From assembly GCF_003205495.1 (NCBI RefSeq), contig NZ_QJRX01000001.1:62001-126000 (forward strand): 64,000 bases of DNA, in the 5' to 3' direction. How positions within the stretch are numbered: position 1 is the first letter of the stretch; every line of letters starts with the position of its first letter. This document shows, in pieces, positions 29,409 to 39,370 of the stretch. This DNA comes from Aquipseudomonas alcaligenes. Lineage in GTDB: Bacteria; Pseudomonadota; Gammaproteobacteria; Pseudomonadales; Pseudomonadaceae. The translations under genes and the position numbers were made by a program. The notes beneath the pieces were generated by a model. It saw only the letters and a program-made list of their open reading frames with translations. It made no database searches and was not told where the DNA came from.

Positions 29409-30763
29409 CGGCCATCGACGCCCGCACCCAGGTCCTGCTGATCGACGACGACGAGCACCTGCGCCAGGCCCTGGCGCAGACCCTCGACCTCGCCGGCCTG
29501 CGCGTCCAGGCCCTGGCCGACGCCCGCGGCCTGGCCGAGCGCCTGGCGCCCGACTGGCCGGGTGTGGTGGTCAGCGACATCCGTATGCCCGGCATCGACG
29601 GCCTGCAGTTGCTGCAGCAGCTGCACGAGCGCGACGCCGAGCTGCCGGTGCTGCTGATCACCGGTCATGGCGACGTGCCGCTGGCGGTACAGGCCATGCG
29701 CGCCGGCGCCTACGATTTCCTGGAGAAACCCTTCGCCAGCGAGGCGCTGCTCGACAGCGTGCGCCGCGCCCTGGAGCTGCGCCGCCTGGTACTGGACAAC
29801 CGCAGCCTGCGCCTGGCCCTGGCCGACCGCAACGAGCTGGGCGCCCGTCTGCTCGGCCAGTCGGCGCCGATGCAGCGCTTGCGCGAGCAGGTCGGTGCAC
29901 TGGCGGCGATCCACACCGACGTGCTGATTCTCGGCGAGACCGGCGCCGGCAAGGAGGTGGTGGCGCGCGCCCTGCACGAGCTGTCGGCGCGCAAGAAGGG
30001 TCCCTTCGTGGCGATCAACGCCGGCGCCCTGGCCGAATCGGTGGTGGAGAGCGAGCTGTTCGGCCACGAGGCCGGCGCCTTCACCGGCGCGGCCAAGCGG
30101 CGCATCGGCAAGTTCGAGTTCGCCAACGGCGGCACCCTGTTCCTCGACGAGATCGAGAGCATGAGCCCGGACGTGCAGGTCAAGCTGCTGCGCCTGCTGC
30201 AGGAGCGAATGGTCGAGCGCCTCGGCGGCAACCAGCTGATCCCGCTGGACATCCGCGTGATCGCCGCGACCAAGGAAGACCTGCGGGTGGCCGCCGACCA
30301 GGGCCGCTTCCGCGCCGACCTGTACTACCGGCTGAACGTGGCGCCGCTGCGCATCCCGCCACTGCGCGAGCGCGGCGAGGACATTCTGCTGCTGTTCCAG
30401 CACCACGCCGAGGCCGCCGCCCTGCGCCACGGCCTGCCACCGCGCCAGCTGCAACCGGGGCAGCGTGCCCAGCTGCTGAGCCACGCCTGGCCGGGCAATG
30501 TGCGCGAGCTGCAGAACGCCGCCGAACGCTTCGCCATGGGCCTGGAGCTGGGCCTCGACCTGCCGGGCAGCGAGATGCCCGCCAGCCTGGTCGGCGAGAG
30601 CCTGGGCGAGCGCGTGGAGGCCTACGAGAAGGCCCTGATCGCCGCCGAAATGGCCAAGGGGCACGGCTCGTTGCGCAGCCTGGCCGAGGCCCTCGGCCTG
30701 CCGCGCAAGACCCTGCACGACAGGCTGCGCAAGCATGGCCTGGAGTTCGGCGGCGAGGACTAG
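29405..30763 (+). CDS. dctD: sigma-54-dependent response regulator DctD
   Basis: 452 aa NtrC-family activator: receiver domain with Asp58, AAA+ domain with Walker A GETGAGKE (177-184) and the sigma-54-contact loop GAFTGA (224-229) intact, and a C-terminal Fis-type helix-turn-helix ([19 protein letters not shown]). All the elements for activating a sigma-54 promoter are present, so it should act on the dctP promoter in this window. Forms an operon with dctB. No terminator was seen after its stop; the next gene is arcD. Confidence 0.95.
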   Translation: MTAIDARTQVLLIDDDEHLRQALAQTLDLAGLRVQALADARGLAERLAPDWPGVVVSDIRMPGIDGLQLLQQLHERDAELPVLLITGHGDVPLAVQAMRAGAYDFLEKPFASEALLDSVRRALELRRLVLDNRSLRLALADRNELGARLLGQSAPMQRLREQVGALAAIHTDVLILGETGAGKEVVARALHELSARKKGPFVAINAGALAESVVESELFGHEAGAFTGAAKRRIGKFEFANGGTLFLDEIESMSPDVQVKLLRLLQERMVERLGGNQLIPLDIRVIAATKEDLRVAADQGRFRADLYYRLNVAPLRIPPLRERGEDILLLFQHHAEAAALRHGLPPRQLQPGQRAQLLSHAWPGNVRELQNAAERFAMGLELGLDLPGSEMPASLVGESLGERVEAYEKALIAAEMAKGHGSLRSLAEALGLPRKTLHDRLRKHGLEFGGED

Positions 30764-31117
30764 GCCCTGCACGCGGCCGCTGCAGGCTCGTTGCCAATTC
30801 GCACGCGGCGCCTCTGCGGTCGACATGCTTCGGCTCGACGACGCGTTGCCGCTGCAGCAGGCCGGATGAAGTCCGCTTATAGCCGCTTTTGAAATAAGAA
30901 AATCGGCTGTTAATTGCCAATTGATAAAAGGCAATTCGCCACCAATTTTTCCGCCTTATTTCTGCAACTTGCAGCCGCTAGAACTTCCACTAACTTGAAG
31001 TTCACGCGCCGGAACCTTCGACGCGCAGGACGACGGCGCCGTTCTGGAGGTTCTCACAACAACTACCGCGCCTGATTGCCTTTTCAGCACCACCATTCAG
31101 ACCGGTAGCTATCGCCC
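30764..31117. other. gene-free AT-rich upstream region of arcD with inverted repeats
   Basis: No credible ORF. It holds AATTGCC/GGCAATT (30912-30936, an 11-base spacer) and GAACTTC/GAAGTTC (30981-31003). The stretch is much richer in A/T than its surroundings. In P. aeruginosa this position carries ArgR-dependent control, but neither repeat matches the ArgR site well. Confidence 0.6.
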
Positions 31118-31131
31118 TTGATCGGGATCAA
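31118..31131 (+). promoter_or_regulatory. Anr (FNR-type) box of the arc operon
   Basis: TTGATCGGGATCAA is a perfect TTGAT-N4-ATCAA site for Anr, the oxygen-sensing FNR homolog that switches on arginine fermentation. It lies about 70 bp upstream of arcD; a CATGAT -10-like hexamer at about 31155 fits class-II spacing. Confidence 0.9.
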
Positions 31132-31195
31132 TACCCGCACCGGCGCCGGCGCGCCCAATGACGACATGATTTCTCTCCATTGACGGAGGTATCCG

Positions 31196-32623
31196 ATGTC
31201 CGCTTCTGCACAGAAACTCAAGTTGGGGGCGCTGATCGCGCTGGTGGTGGGTTCGATGGTCGGCGGCGGCATCTTCTCGCTGCCACAGAACATTGCCGCC
31301 AGTGCCGGTGCCGGCGCCACCCTGATCGGCTGGCTGATCACCGGGGTCGGCATGCTGACCCTGGCCTTCGTGTTCCAGACCCTGGCCAACCGCAAGCCCG
31401 AGCTCGACGGCGGGGTGTACGCCTACGCCAAGGCCGGTTTCGGCGACTACATGGGCTTCTCCTCGGCCTGGGGCTACTGGATCAGCGCCTGGATCGGCAA
31501 CGTCAGCTACATGGTGCTGCTGTTCTCCACCCTCGGCTACTTCTTCCCGGTGTTCGGCGAGGGCAACACCCTGCCGGCGGTGATCTGCGCCTCGGTACTG
31601 CTCTGGCTGCTGCACTTTTTGGTGCTGCGCGGAATCAAGGAGGCCGCCTTCATCAACACCGTCACCACCATCGCCAAGATGGTGCCGCTGGTGCTGTTCA
31701 TCGTGATCGCCGCCATCGCCTTCAAGCTGGACGTGTTCACCAGCGACTTCTGGGGCGCGGGCAACACCGAACTGGGCAGCGTGATGGACCAGGTGCGCAA
31801 CATGATGCTGGTCACCGTCTGGGTGTTCATCGGCATCGAGGGCGCCAGCATCTTCTCCGCCCGCGCCGAGAAGCGCAGCGACGTGGGCAAGGCCACGGTG
31901 ATCGGCTTCGTCGGCGTGCTCCTGCTGCTGGTGCTGGTCAACGTGCTGAGCCAGGGCATCATGGCCCAGGCCGAGCTGTCGGGGCTGAAGAACCCCTCGA
32001 TGGCCGGGGTGCTGGAACAGGTGGTCGGCCCCTGGGGCGCCCAGCTGATCTCCATCGGCCTTATCGTCTCGCTGGCCGGGGCCCTGCTGTCCTGGACCCT
32101 GCTGTGCGCCGAGATCCTCTTCGCCAGCGCGCGCGACCACACCATGCCGGAGTTCCTGCGCAAGGAGAACGTCAACCACGTTCCGGCCAACGCGCTGTGG
32201 CTGTCCAACGGGTTGATCCAGCTGTTCCTGGTCATCACCCTGTTCAACGCCTCCACCTACCTCAGCCTGCTGTACCTGGCCACCTCGATGATCCTGGTGC
32301 CCTACTTCTGGTCCAGCGCCTACGCGCTGCTGCTGGCCTACCGCGGCGAGACCTACGAGAGCGCCGCGGGCGAGCGCAACAAGGACCTGTTCATCGCCCT
32401 GGTCTCGACCCTCTACGCGGTGTGGCTGGTGTATGCCGCCGGCGTCCAGTACCTGCTGCTCTCCGCCCTGCTCTATGCGCCCGGCGCCATCCTGTTCGCC
32501 AAGGCCAAGCGTGAGCTGGGCCAGCCCATCTTCACCGGCGTCGAGAAGATCATCTTCGGCGTCGTGCTGATCGGTGCCGCCATTGCCGCCTACGGGCTGT
32601 ACGACGGTTTCCTGAGTCTCTAG
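31196..32623 (+). CDS. arcD: arginine/ornithine antiporter ArcD
   Basis: 475 aa amino-acid/polyamine antiporter with about twelve membrane helices. The first helix carries the [13 protein letters not shown] motif of the basic amino-acid antiporter group. It imports arginine and exports ornithine for the arginine deiminase pathway, which gives ATP without oxygen or respiration. First gene of arcDABC; a good GGAGGT ribosome site lies upstream and the Anr box controls transcription. The gap to arcA is only 16 bp. Confidence 0.97.
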   Translation: MSASAQKLKLGALIALVVGSMVGGGIFSLPQNIAASAGAGATLIGWLITGVGMLTLAFVFQTLANRKPELDGGVYAYAKAGFGDYMGFSSAWGYWISAWIGNVSYMVLLFSTLGYFFPVFGEGNTLPAVICASVLLWLLHFLVLRGIKEAAFINTVTTIAKMVPLVLFIVIAAIAFKLDVFTSDFWGAGNTELGSVMDQVRNMMLVTVWVFIGIEGASIFSARAEKRSDVGKATVIGFVGVLLLLVLVNVLSQGIMAQAELSGLKNPSMAGVLEQVVGPWGAQLISIGLIVSLAGALLSWTLLCAEILFASARDHTMPEFLRKENVNHVPANALWLSNGLIQLFLVITLFNASTYLSLLYLATSMILVPYFWSSAYALLLAYRGETYESAAGERNKDLFIALVSTLYAVWLVYAAGVQYLLLSALLYAPGAILFAKAKRELGQPIFTGVEKIIFGVVLIGAAIAAYGLYDGFLSL

Positions 32624-32639
32624 CGAGAAGGAGTTCGAC

Positions 32640-33890
32640 ATGTCCAAGAAAGCCCTCGGCGTTCATTCCGAAGCCGGCAAACTGCACAAGGTGATGGTCT
32701 GCTCGCCGGGCCTGGCGCACCTGCGCCTGACCCCGAACAACTGCGACGAACTGCTGTTCGACGACGTGATCTGGGTGTCGCAGGCCAAGCGCGACCACTT
32801 CGACTTCATGACCAAGATGCGCGAACGCGGCGTCGAGGTGGTGGAGATGCACAACCTGCTGGAGGAAACGGTGCGGAATCCCGAGGCCCTGAAGTGGATC
32901 CTCGACCGCAAGATCACGCCGAACAGCGTCGGCCTCGGCCTGCAGCACGAGGTGCGCTCCTTCATCGAAGGCCTGGAGCCACGCCGGATCGCCGAGTACC
33001 TGATCGGCGGCGTCTCCGGTGCCGACCTGGCCAAGCACAAGGATTCCGAGGCGGCGAAGATGTTCAACGCCTACCTCGGCGAGTCCAGCTTCGTCTTCCC
33101 GCCGCTGCCCAACACCCAGTTCACCCGCGACACCACCTGCTGGATCTACGGCGGCGTCACCCTCAACCCCATGTACTGGCCGGCGCGGCGCCAGGAAACC
33201 CTGCTCACCAGCGCCATCTACAAGTTCCACCCGGACTTCGCCAACGAACAGTTCGAGATCTGGTACGGCGACCCGGACAAGGACCATGGCGCCGCCACCC
33301 TGGAGGGCGGCGACGTGATGCCGATCGGCAACGGCACCGTGCTGATCGGCATGGGCGAACGCACCTCGCACCAGGCCATCGGCCAGGTGGCCCAGGCCCT
33401 GTTCGCCAAGGGCGCGGCGCAGCAGGTGGTGGTCGCCGGCCTCGGCAAGTCGCGCGCCGCCATGCACCTGGACACCGTGTTCAGCTTCTGCGACCGCGAC
33501 CTGGTCACCGTCTTCCCGGAAGTGGCCTACTCCATCGTGCCCTTCGTGATCCGACCGGACGAGAGCCGCCCCGGCGGCATCGACGTGCGCCGCGAGAACA
33601 AGTCGTTCATCGACGTGGTCGCCGCCTCGCTCAACCTGAAGAAGCTGCGCGTGGTGGAAACCGGCGGCGACAGCTTCGAGGCCGAGCGCGAGCAATGGGA
33701 CGACGGCAACAACGTGGTCTGCCTGGAGCCCGGCGTGGTGGTCGGCTACGACCGCAACACCTATACCAACACCCTGCTGCGCAAGGCCGGCGTCGAGGTC
33801 ATCACCATCAGCGCCAGCGAGCTGGGCCGCGGCCGCGGCGGCGGCCACTGCATGACCTGCCCGATCATCCGCGACCCGATCGACTACTGA
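32640..33890 (+). CDS. arcA: arginine deiminase ArcA
   Basis: 416 aa guanidino-group enzyme that converts arginine to citrulline and ammonia. The catalytic Cys404 in GGGHCMTCP, the substrate-binding [11 protein letters not shown] segment, and the [12 protein letters not shown] motif around an essential Asp are all present. Length and order match the Pseudomonas enzyme (416-418 aa). It acts between ArcD and ArcB. A GAAGGAG ribosome site precedes the ATG. Confidence 0.98.
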   Translation: MSKKALGVHSEAGKLHKVMVCSPGLAHLRLTPNNCDELLFDDVIWVSQAKRDHFDFMTKMRERGVEVVEMHNLLEETVRNPEALKWILDRKITPNSVGLGLQHEVRSFIEGLEPRRIAEYLIGGVSGADLAKHKDSEAAKMFNAYLGESSFVFPPLPNTQFTRDTTCWIYGGVTLNPMYWPARRQETLLTSAIYKFHPDFANEQFEIWYGDPDKDHGAATLEGGDVMPIGNGTVLIGMGERTSHQAIGQVAQALFAKGAAQQVVVAGLGKSRAAMHLDTVFSFCDRDLVTVFPEVAYSIVPFVIRPDESRPGGIDVRRENKSFIDVVAASLNLKKLRVVETGGDSFEAEREQWDDGNNVVCLEPGVVVGYDRNTYTNTLLRKAGVEVITISASELGRGRGGGHCMTCPIIRDPIDY

Positions 33891-33900
33891 TCAAGCCAGC

Positions 33901-33923
33901 CCCGGCGGCCATCCGCCGCCGGG
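33901..33923 (+). other. GC-rich hairpin between arcA and arcB
   Basis: CCCGGCGG/CCGCCGGG with a 7-base loop and no U tract. Probably an mRNA-stability or processing element rather than a terminator, since the operon continues. Confidence 0.6.
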
Positions 33924-33957
33924 CGCCGTTTCCAGCTGCCCACGAGGAGAAAGAATC

Positions 33958-34968
33958 ATGGCTTTCAACATGCACAACCGTAACCTGCTCAGCCTGATGC
34001 ACCACAGCACGCGCGAGCTGCGCTACCTGCTCGACCTCTCGCGCGACCTCAAGCGCGCCAAGTACACCGGCACCGAGCAGCAGCACCTCAAGCGTAAGAA
34101 CATCGCGCTGATCTTCGAGAAGACTTCCACCCGTACCCGCTGCGCCTTCGAGGTGGCCGCCTACGACCAGGGCGCCAACGTCACCTACATCGATCCGGGC
34201 TCCTCGCAGATCGGCCACAAGGAGTCGATGAAGGACACCGCCCGCGTGCTCGGGCGCATGTATGACGCCATCGAGTACCGCGGCTTCAAGCAGGAAATTG
34301 TCGAGGAGCTGGCCAGCTATGCCGGAGTGCCGGTGTTCAACGGCCTGACCGACGAATACCACCCGACCCAGATGCTCGCCGACGTGCTGACCATGCGCGA
34401 GCACAGCGACAAGCCGCTGCACGAGATCAGCTACGCCTACCTGGGCGACGCGCGCAACAACATGGGCAACTCGCTGCTGCTGATCGGCGCCAAGCTCGGC
34501 ATGGACGTGCGCATTGCCGCGCCCAAGGCCCTGTGGCCGAGCGACGAGCACGTGGCCGCGTGCAAGAAGTTCGCCGAAGAAAGTGGCGCGCGCATCACCC
34601 TCACCGAGGACGCCAAGGCCGCGGTCAAGGGCGTCGACTTCGTCCACACCGACGTCTGGGTGTCCATGGGCGAGCCGGTCGAGGCCTGGGGCGAGCGCAT
34701 CAAGGAGCTGCTGCCCTACCAGGTCAACATGGACATCATGAAGGCCACCGGCAACCCGCGGGCCAAGTTCATGCACTGCCTGCCGGCCTTCCACAACAGC
34801 GAGACCAAGGTCGGCAAGCAGATCGCCGAGCAGTACCCGAACCTGAAGAACGGCATCGAAGTTACCGAAGACGTGTTCGAGTCGCCCTACAACATCGCCT
34901 TCGAGCAGGCGGAAAACCGCATGCACACCATCAAGGCGATCCTGGTCTCGACCCTGGCCGACATCTAA
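33958..34968 (+). CDS. arcB: ornithine carbamoyltransferase, catabolic, ArcB
   Basis: 336 aa. The carbamoyl-phosphate site STRTRC, the ornithine motif and the HCLPAFH signature are intact. In this operon it runs in the catabolic direction, splitting citrulline with phosphate into ornithine and carbamoyl phosphate. The GAGGAG ribosome site sits just ahead of the ATG. The position between arcA and arcC identifies it as the catabolic, not the anabolic (argF) enzyme. Confidence 0.98.
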   Translation: MAFNMHNRNLLSLMHHSTRELRYLLDLSRDLKRAKYTGTEQQHLKRKNIALIFEKTSTRTRCAFEVAAYDQGANVTYIDPGSSQIGHKESMKDTARVLGRMYDAIEYRGFKQEIVEELASYAGVPVFNGLTDEYHPTQMLADVLTMREHSDKPLHEISYAYLGDARNNMGNSLLLIGAKLGMDVRIAAPKALWPSDEHVAACKKFAEESGARITLTEDAKAAVKGVDFVHTDVWVSMGEPVEAWGERIKELLPYQVNMDIMKATGNPRAKFMHCLPAFHNSETKVGKQIAEQYPNLKNGIEVTEDVFESPYNIAFEQAENRMHTIKAILVSTLADI

Positions 34969-34976
34969 CCGCCGAG

Positions 34977-34997
34977 GCGGGCCGCCTTGCGGCCCGC
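34977..34997 (+). other. GC-rich hairpin between arcB and arcC
   Basis: Perfect 9-bp stem GCGGGCCGC/GCGGCCCGC with a CTT loop and no U tract, just after the arcB stop. Confidence 0.65.
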
Positions 34998-35020
34998 ACG
35001 ACTGAGCAAGGAGAAGCACC

Positions 35021-35947
35021 ATGCGACTCGTCATCGCCCTGGGCGGCAACGCCCTGCTACGCCGCGGCGAAGCCATGACCGCGGAGAACCAGCGCGAGAA
35101 CGTGCGGATCGCCTGCGAGCAGATCGCCAAGGTGGCACCGGGCAACGAACTGGTGATCGCCCACGGCAACGGTCCGCAGGTCGGCCTGCTGGCCCTGCAG
35201 GGCGCGGCCTACGACGCGGCCAACCCCTACCCGCTGGACGTGCTCGGCGCCGAGACCGAAGGCATGATCGGCTACATGATCGAACAGGAGCTGGGTAACC
35301 TGCTGCCGTTCGAGGTGCCCTTCGCCACCATCCTCACCCAGGTCGAGGTGGACAGCGGCGACCCGGCCTTCCGCAAGCCGACCAAGCCGATCGGCCCGGT
35401 CTACCCCAAGGAAGAAGCCGAGCGCCTGGCCAAGGAGAAGGGCTGGAACATCGCCCCGGACGGCGACAAGTTCCGCCGCGTGGTGGCCAGCCCCCGGCCG
35501 CAGCGAATCTTCGAGATCCGCCCGATCAAGTGGCTGCTGGAGAAGGGCAGCGTGGTGATCTGCGCCGGCGGCGGCGGTATCCCGACCATGTACGACGGCA
35601 AGAAGCTGCGTGGCGTCGAGGCGGTGATCGACAAGGACCTGTGCTCGGCACTGCTGGCCGAGCAGCTCAACAGCGATCTGCTGGTGATCGCCACCGACGT
35701 CGACGCCGCCTACATCGACTGGGGCAAGCCGAGCCAGAAGGCCATCGCCCAGGCCCACCCGGACGAACTGGAGCGCCTCGGCTTCGCCGCCGGCTCCATG
35801 GGTCCCAAGGTCCAGGCCGCCTGCGAGTTTGCCCGCAATACCGGCAAGGTCGCGGTGATCGGCTCGCTGGCCAACATCGAGGCCATCGTCCAGGGCACTT
35901 CCGGCACCCGCATCAGCACGGCCGAGCCGGGCCTGAGCTACCGCTGA
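35021..35947 (+). CDS. arcC: carbamate kinase ArcC
   Basis: 308 aa amino-acid kinase fold. It transfers phosphate from carbamoyl phosphate to ADP, the ATP-yielding step of arginine fermentation. Visible motifs: the N-terminal [17 protein letters not shown], the substrate segment with [10 protein letters not shown], and [13 protein letters not shown]. Follows a GCAAGGAG ribosome site and the arcB hairpin; last gene of the operon. A hairpin follows its stop. Confidence 0.98.
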   Translation: MRLVIALGGNALLRRGEAMTAENQRENVRIACEQIAKVAPGNELVIAHGNGPQVGLLALQGAAYDAANPYPLDVLGAETEGMIGYMIEQELGNLLPFEVPFATILTQVEVDSGDPAFRKPTKPIGPVYPKEEAERLAKEKGWNIAPDGDKFRRVVASPRPQRIFEIRPIKWLLEKGSVVICAGGGGIPTMYDGKKLRGVEAVIDKDLCSALLAEQLNSDLLVIATDVDAAYIDWGKPSQKAIAQAHPDELERLGFAAGSMGPKVQAACEFARNTGKVAVIGSLANIEAIVQGTSGTRISTAEPGLSYR

Positions 35948-35949
35948 TC

Positions 35950-35973
35950 GGCGCGGGCCCCGGCGCCCGCGCC
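35950..35973 (+). other. GC-rich hairpin after arcC
   Basis: GGCGCGGG/CCCGCGCC with an 8-base loop; no U tract. Third of three GC hairpins that mark arcA/arcB, arcB/arcC and the end of arcC. Could help end the transcript or protect its 3' end. Confidence 0.6.
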
Positions 35974-35982
35974 TGACACGCA

Positions 35983-36012
35983 ACCGAAGGGTCACGTACG
36001 TGACCTTTCGGT
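35983..36012. promoter_or_regulatory. 30-bp near-perfect palindrome upstream of fabY
   Basis: ACCGAAGGGTCACGTACG plus TGACCTTTCGGT is symmetric except for one base pair, with the core GGTCACGTACGTGACC. It lies between arcC and fabY, 140 bp before fabY. With no U tract it is not a clear terminator and is more like a regulator site for fabY. Confidence 0.6.
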
Positions 36013-36153
36013 CACACCCTGCGTCACCCAGACATTCCGATTCATTTTGAGTCGCCATCCGGAAATTCCCGCTGGCTGGATCGCCATTGCCGCTGCCAAG
36101 GCAGCCGCGCGCCCCGCCTGTCCGGCCCGGAACGACCCCAGGAGTTCTGCGTG

Positions 36154-38037
36154 ATGTCTCGATTACCCGTCATTGTCGGCTTCGGCGGTTACAACGCCGC
36201 GGGCAGAAGCTCGTTCCACCACGGTTTCCGCCGTATCGTCCAGGAGTCCCTGGACGCCACCACGCGCCAGGAGACCCTGGCCGGCCTGGCCGTGATGATG
36301 AAACTGGTGCAGGTGGTCGAAGGCCAGTTCCAGAGCGCCGACGGCCAGCCCCTGACCCCCGCCGAGATCGAGGCGCGGCATGGCGCCGAGATTCTCGCCG
36401 GCACGCTGGTGCGGCGCATCGAGAAGCGCCACCTGGACGTGGACGCCGCCCACTGGCAGAAGAACCTCGCCGTCAGCGGCGCCCAGTTCACCACCCAGCG
36501 CAAGCACCTGCCCGAGCCGCTGCCGGCCAGCTGGCAGGTCGAGGAGCTGGACGAGCAGCAGGTGCGCGTCACCCTGCTGGAGAGCTGCGAGTTCAAGGTC
36601 GACAGTTACCGTGCACTGCCGGTGAAGGCCGCCGGCCAGTTGCCCACAGGCTTCGAGCCGGGCGAGCTGTACCACTCGCACTTCCATCCGCGCGGCCTGC
36701 AGATGACCGTGGTCGGCGCCACCGACGCGCTGCGCTCCACCGGCCTGGACTGGCGCATCATCCAGGACCATGTGGCGCCGGACCAGATCGCCGTGTTCGC
36801 CGGTAGCGGCATGAGCCAGATGGACGAAAACGGCTTCGGCGGCATGCTGCAGTCGCGCCTCAGGGGCGGCCGGGTCACCGCCAAGCAGTGCCCGCTGGGC
36901 CTCAACACCATGCCGGCGGATTTCATCAACGCCTACGTACTGGGCAGCGTCGGCACCACCGGCAGCGTCACCGGTGCCTGCGCCACCTTCCTCTACAACC
37001 TGCAGAAAGGCATCGAGCAGATCGCCAGCGGCCAGGCCCGCGTGGTGCTGGTGGGCAACAGCGAGGCGCCGGTCACCCAGGAGTTCATCGACGGCTACGG
37101 TGCCATGGGCGCCCTGGCCACCGAGGAGGGCCTGCGCAAGATCGAGGGCCGCGACGAGGTGGACTTCCGCCGTGCCAGCCGGCCGTTCGGCGACAACTGT
37201 GGCTTCACCCTGTCCGAGTCGGCGCAGTTCATCGTGCTGATGGATGACGCCCTGGCCCTGGAGCTGGGTGCCGATATCCACGGTGCGGTGCCGGATGTGT
37301 TCATCAACGCCGACGGCTTCAAGAAGTCCATTTCCGCCCCCGGCCCGGGCAACTACCTGACCCTGGCCAAGGCCGTGGCCAGCGCCGCGCAGCTGGTCGG
37401 CATCGACGCCGTGCGCACGCGCAGCTTCGTGCACGCCCACGGCTCCAGCACCCCGGCCAACCGGGTCACCGAATCCGAGCTGCTGGACCGCATAGCCGAG
37501 GCCTTCGGCATCGAGGCCTGGCCGGTGACCGCGGTCAAGGCCTTCGTCGGCCACTCCCTGGCCCCGGCCAGCGGCGACCAGCTGATCGCCGCCCTCGGCA
37601 CCTTCCACCACGGCCTGCTGCCGGGCCTGAAGACCATCGACAAGGTGGCCGACGATGTGCACCGCCAGCACCTGAGCCTGGACACCCGCGACCGCCGGGT
37701 GGAAAACATGGAAGTGTGCTTCCTCAACTCCAAGGGCTTCGGCGGCAACAACGCCACCGGCGTACTGCTGGCGCCGCAGGTAGCCGAGCGCATGCTGCGC
37801 AAGCGCCACGGCGAGGCCGCCTTCGCCGCCTGGCAGGCCAGGCGCGAGGCAACCCGGGCCGCCGCCGCACGCTACGACCAGCAGGCCCTGCGCGGCCAGT
37901 TCGACATCCTCTATCACTTCGGCCAGGGCCTGATCGACGATCGCGAGCTGCAGATCGACGCGCAACAGGTACGCATCCCCGGTTTCAGCCAGCCGCTGGT
38001 CTACCGCAAGGACGAGCGCTACGCCGACATGCTGTAG
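36154..38037 (+). CDS. fabY: beta-ketoacyl-ACP synthase FabY
   Basis: 627 aa, much longer than FabB/FabF/FabH. Thiolase-fold catalytic residues are visible: Cys276 in SVTGACATFLY, then HAHGSSTPANRV and KAFVGHSLAPASGDQ with the two histidines. FabY condenses acetyl-CoA with malonyl-ACP to start fatty-acid synthesis in Pseudomonas, replacing FabH. It follows arcC as in P. aeruginosa, where fabY is PA5174. The ATG at 36154 was taken; a GTG one codon earlier is also possible because AGGAG lies between 7 and 10 bases away. A 30-bp palindrome upstream may control it. Confidence 0.93.
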   Translation: MSRLPVIVGFGGYNAAGRSSFHHGFRRIVQESLDATTRQETLAGLAVMMKLVQVVEGQFQSADGQPLTPAEIEARHGAEILAGTLVRRIEKRHLDVDAAHWQKNLAVSGAQFTTQRKHLPEPLPASWQVEELDEQQVRVTLLESCEFKVDSYRALPVKAAGQLPTGFEPGELYHSHFHPRGLQMTVVGATDALRSTGLDWRIIQDHVAPDQIAVFAGSGMSQMDENGFGGMLQSRLRGGRVTAKQCPLGLNTMPADFINAYVLGSVGTTGSVTGACATFLYNLQKGIEQIASGQARVVLVGNSEAPVTQEFIDGYGAMGALATEEGLRKIEGRDEVDFRRASRPFGDNCGFTLSESAQFIVLMDDALALELGADIHGAVPDVFINADGFKKSISAPGPGNYLTLAKAVASAAQLVGIDAVRTRSFVHAHGSSTPANRVTESELLDRIAEAFGIEAWPVTAVKAFVGHSLAPASGDQLIAALGTFHHGLLPGLKTIDKVADDVHRQHLSLDTRDRRVENMEVCFLNSKGFGGNNATGVLLAPQVAERMLRKRHGEAAFAAWQARREATRAAAARYDQQALRGQFDILYHFGQGLIDDRELQIDAQQVRIPGFSQPLVYRKDERYADML

Positions 38038-38046
38038 GAGATCGAG

Positions 38047-38071
38047 GCAGCCCGGCTGCCATCCGGGCTGC
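38047..38071. terminator. hairpin between converging fabY and thioesterase genes
   Basis: GCAGCCCGG/CCGGGCTGC, a 9-bp stem with a 7-base loop, in the 46-bp convergent gap. No T run on either side, so it is likely a weak or Rho-assisted bidirectional end. Confidence 0.55.
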
Positions 38072-38083
38072 TCGTGAACGGAC

Positions 38084-38533
38084 TCAGCGGTGCAGCACGT
38101 ACTGCCCGCTGAAGCGCACCGCCTCGGTGGCGCCGACCAGAATGCGGCTGTGCAGCCCGATGCGCGCCAGGCCGCGGCGCCGGTACAGGGCGAGGAACCG
38201 CTCCCACTCGGCTGCCGGCGGCGCGGCGCACAGCGCCACGGCATCGCCGAGCACCGGCTCGCTGTAGTCGATCTGGCCCTGCTGAATGACGATATGGCCG
38301 TCGACTATGCCCGCCTCGCGCAGGCTCAGGTGCAGCCAGCCCCAGCCGGCCAGCACCGCGGCGCAATAAAGGCTGCCGCCGAACATGCTGCTCTTGTGGT
38401 TGAGGTTGGCCGCCAGCGGCAGGCTCAGGCGCAACTCGCCGTCCTGCCAGCCCAGCACGCCCAGGCCCATGGCCCGGGTCAGCGGGATGTCCTGGTGCAG
38501 CAGCCGCTCCAGGTGGGCGCGCGCGTCGCTCAT
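38084..38533 (-). CDS. thioesterase domain-containing protein (YiiD C-terminal-like)
   Basis: 149 aa hotdog-fold protein with an N-terminal HQDIPLTRAMGL, a LNHKSSMFGGSLYCAA helix and a QIDYSEPVLGD strand. This matches the putative thioesterase domain fused to an acetyltransferase in E. coli YiiD; here it stands alone. Probably hydrolyses an acyl thioester; the substrate is unknown. It follows cysQ on the same strand with a 15-bp gap, so it may be co-transcribed with nudE-cysQ. Confidence 0.83.
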   Translation of the reverse strand: MSDARAHLERLLHQDIPLTRAMGLGVLGWQDGELRLSLPLAANLNHKSSMFGGSLYCAAVLAGWGWLHLSLREAGIVDGHIVIQQGQIDYSEPVLGDAVALCAAPPAAEWERFLALYRRRGLARIGLHSRILVGATEAVRFSGQYVLHR

Positions 38534-38548
38534 CTGCCGCCCCGGCCG

Positions 38549-39370
38549 TCAGTCCAGGGCGCGCGCCAGCTGGATCAGCTCGGCGCGCCACGCGGCCGCC
38601 TGCGGCAGGCCGAGGAAGGACGGGTTGAGGTAGCTCTCGCGCGCCTCGTAGGTCAGCGCCTCGCCCTTGAGATCCAGCACTTCGCCACCGGCGCCTTCCA
38701 GCACGCCCTGGGCCGCGGCGGTGTCCCACTGCGAGGTGGGCGCCAGGCGCGGATAACAGTCGGCGTTGCCCTCGGCCAGCAGGCAGAACTTCAGCGAGCT
38801 GCCGACGCTGGCCAGCTGCAGGTCGCCGAAACGCTCGGACAGGCCCTCCAGCAGGCGCTCCTGGGCCGGGCTGGAGTGGCGCCGGCTGGCCACCAGGGTG
38901 AAGGCTTCGGCCGGTGCCAGGCGCACGGCGATGGCCTCTGGCTCGCCGCCCGCGTCTTGGCGCCAGGCACCCAGGCCGGCGCCGCCGAAGTAGCAGCGGC
39001 CACTGGCCGGGATGCCGACCACGCCGAACACCACGCGGCCGCGCTCGATCAGGGCGACGTTGACGGTGAACTCCTCGCTGCCGGAGATGAACTCCTTGGT
39101 GCCGTCCAGCGGGTCGACCAGCCACCAGCGCTGCCACTCGGCGCGCTCGGCCAGGGCGATGCCGGCGTCTTCCTCGGACAGTACCGGCACCTCGGGCGCC
39201 AGCTCGTGCAGACCGGCGGCGAGGATGTCGTGGGCGGCCAGGTCGGCGGCGGTGACCGGCGAGGCATCGGACTTCTCGCTGACAGCCACGTCGTTGCGCC
39301 AGAACGGCAAGGTAGCCTGGCCGGCACGTTGTACCAGGGCGATGACCGCCGGCAGATAGGGATGGCTCAC
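38549..39370 (-). CDS. cysQ: 3'(2'),5'-bisphosphate nucleotidase CysQ
   Basis: 273 aa inositol-monophosphatase-fold enzyme that removes the 3'-phosphate of PAP (and PAPS), clearing the by-product of sulfate assimilation. Metal-site motifs are intact: VLSEEDAG, WLVDPLDGTKEFI (Li+-sensitive phosphatase signature) and a late PTSQWDTAA. It begins inside the nudE stop (ATGA). The gene order nudE-cysQ next to yrfG is conserved in pseudomonads. Confidence 0.96.
   Translation of the reverse strand: MSHPYLPAVIALVQRAGQATLPFWRNDVAVSEKSDASPVTAADLAAHDILAAGLHELAPEVPVLSEEDAGIALAERAEWQRWWLVDPLDGTKEFISGSEEFTVNVALIERGRVVFGVVGIPASGRCYFGGAGLGAWRQDAGGEPEAIAVRLAPAEAFTLVASRRHSSPAQERLLEGLSERFGDLQLASVGSSLKFCLLAEGNADCYPRLAPTSQWDTAAAQGVLEGAGGEVLDLKGEALTYEARESYLNPSFLGLPQAAAWRAELIQLARALD

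Noticed and set aside
35950..36012. The arcC-downstream hairpin and palindrome as a standard terminator
   Set aside because: Neither is followed by a T run, so a Rho-independent stop is not supported.
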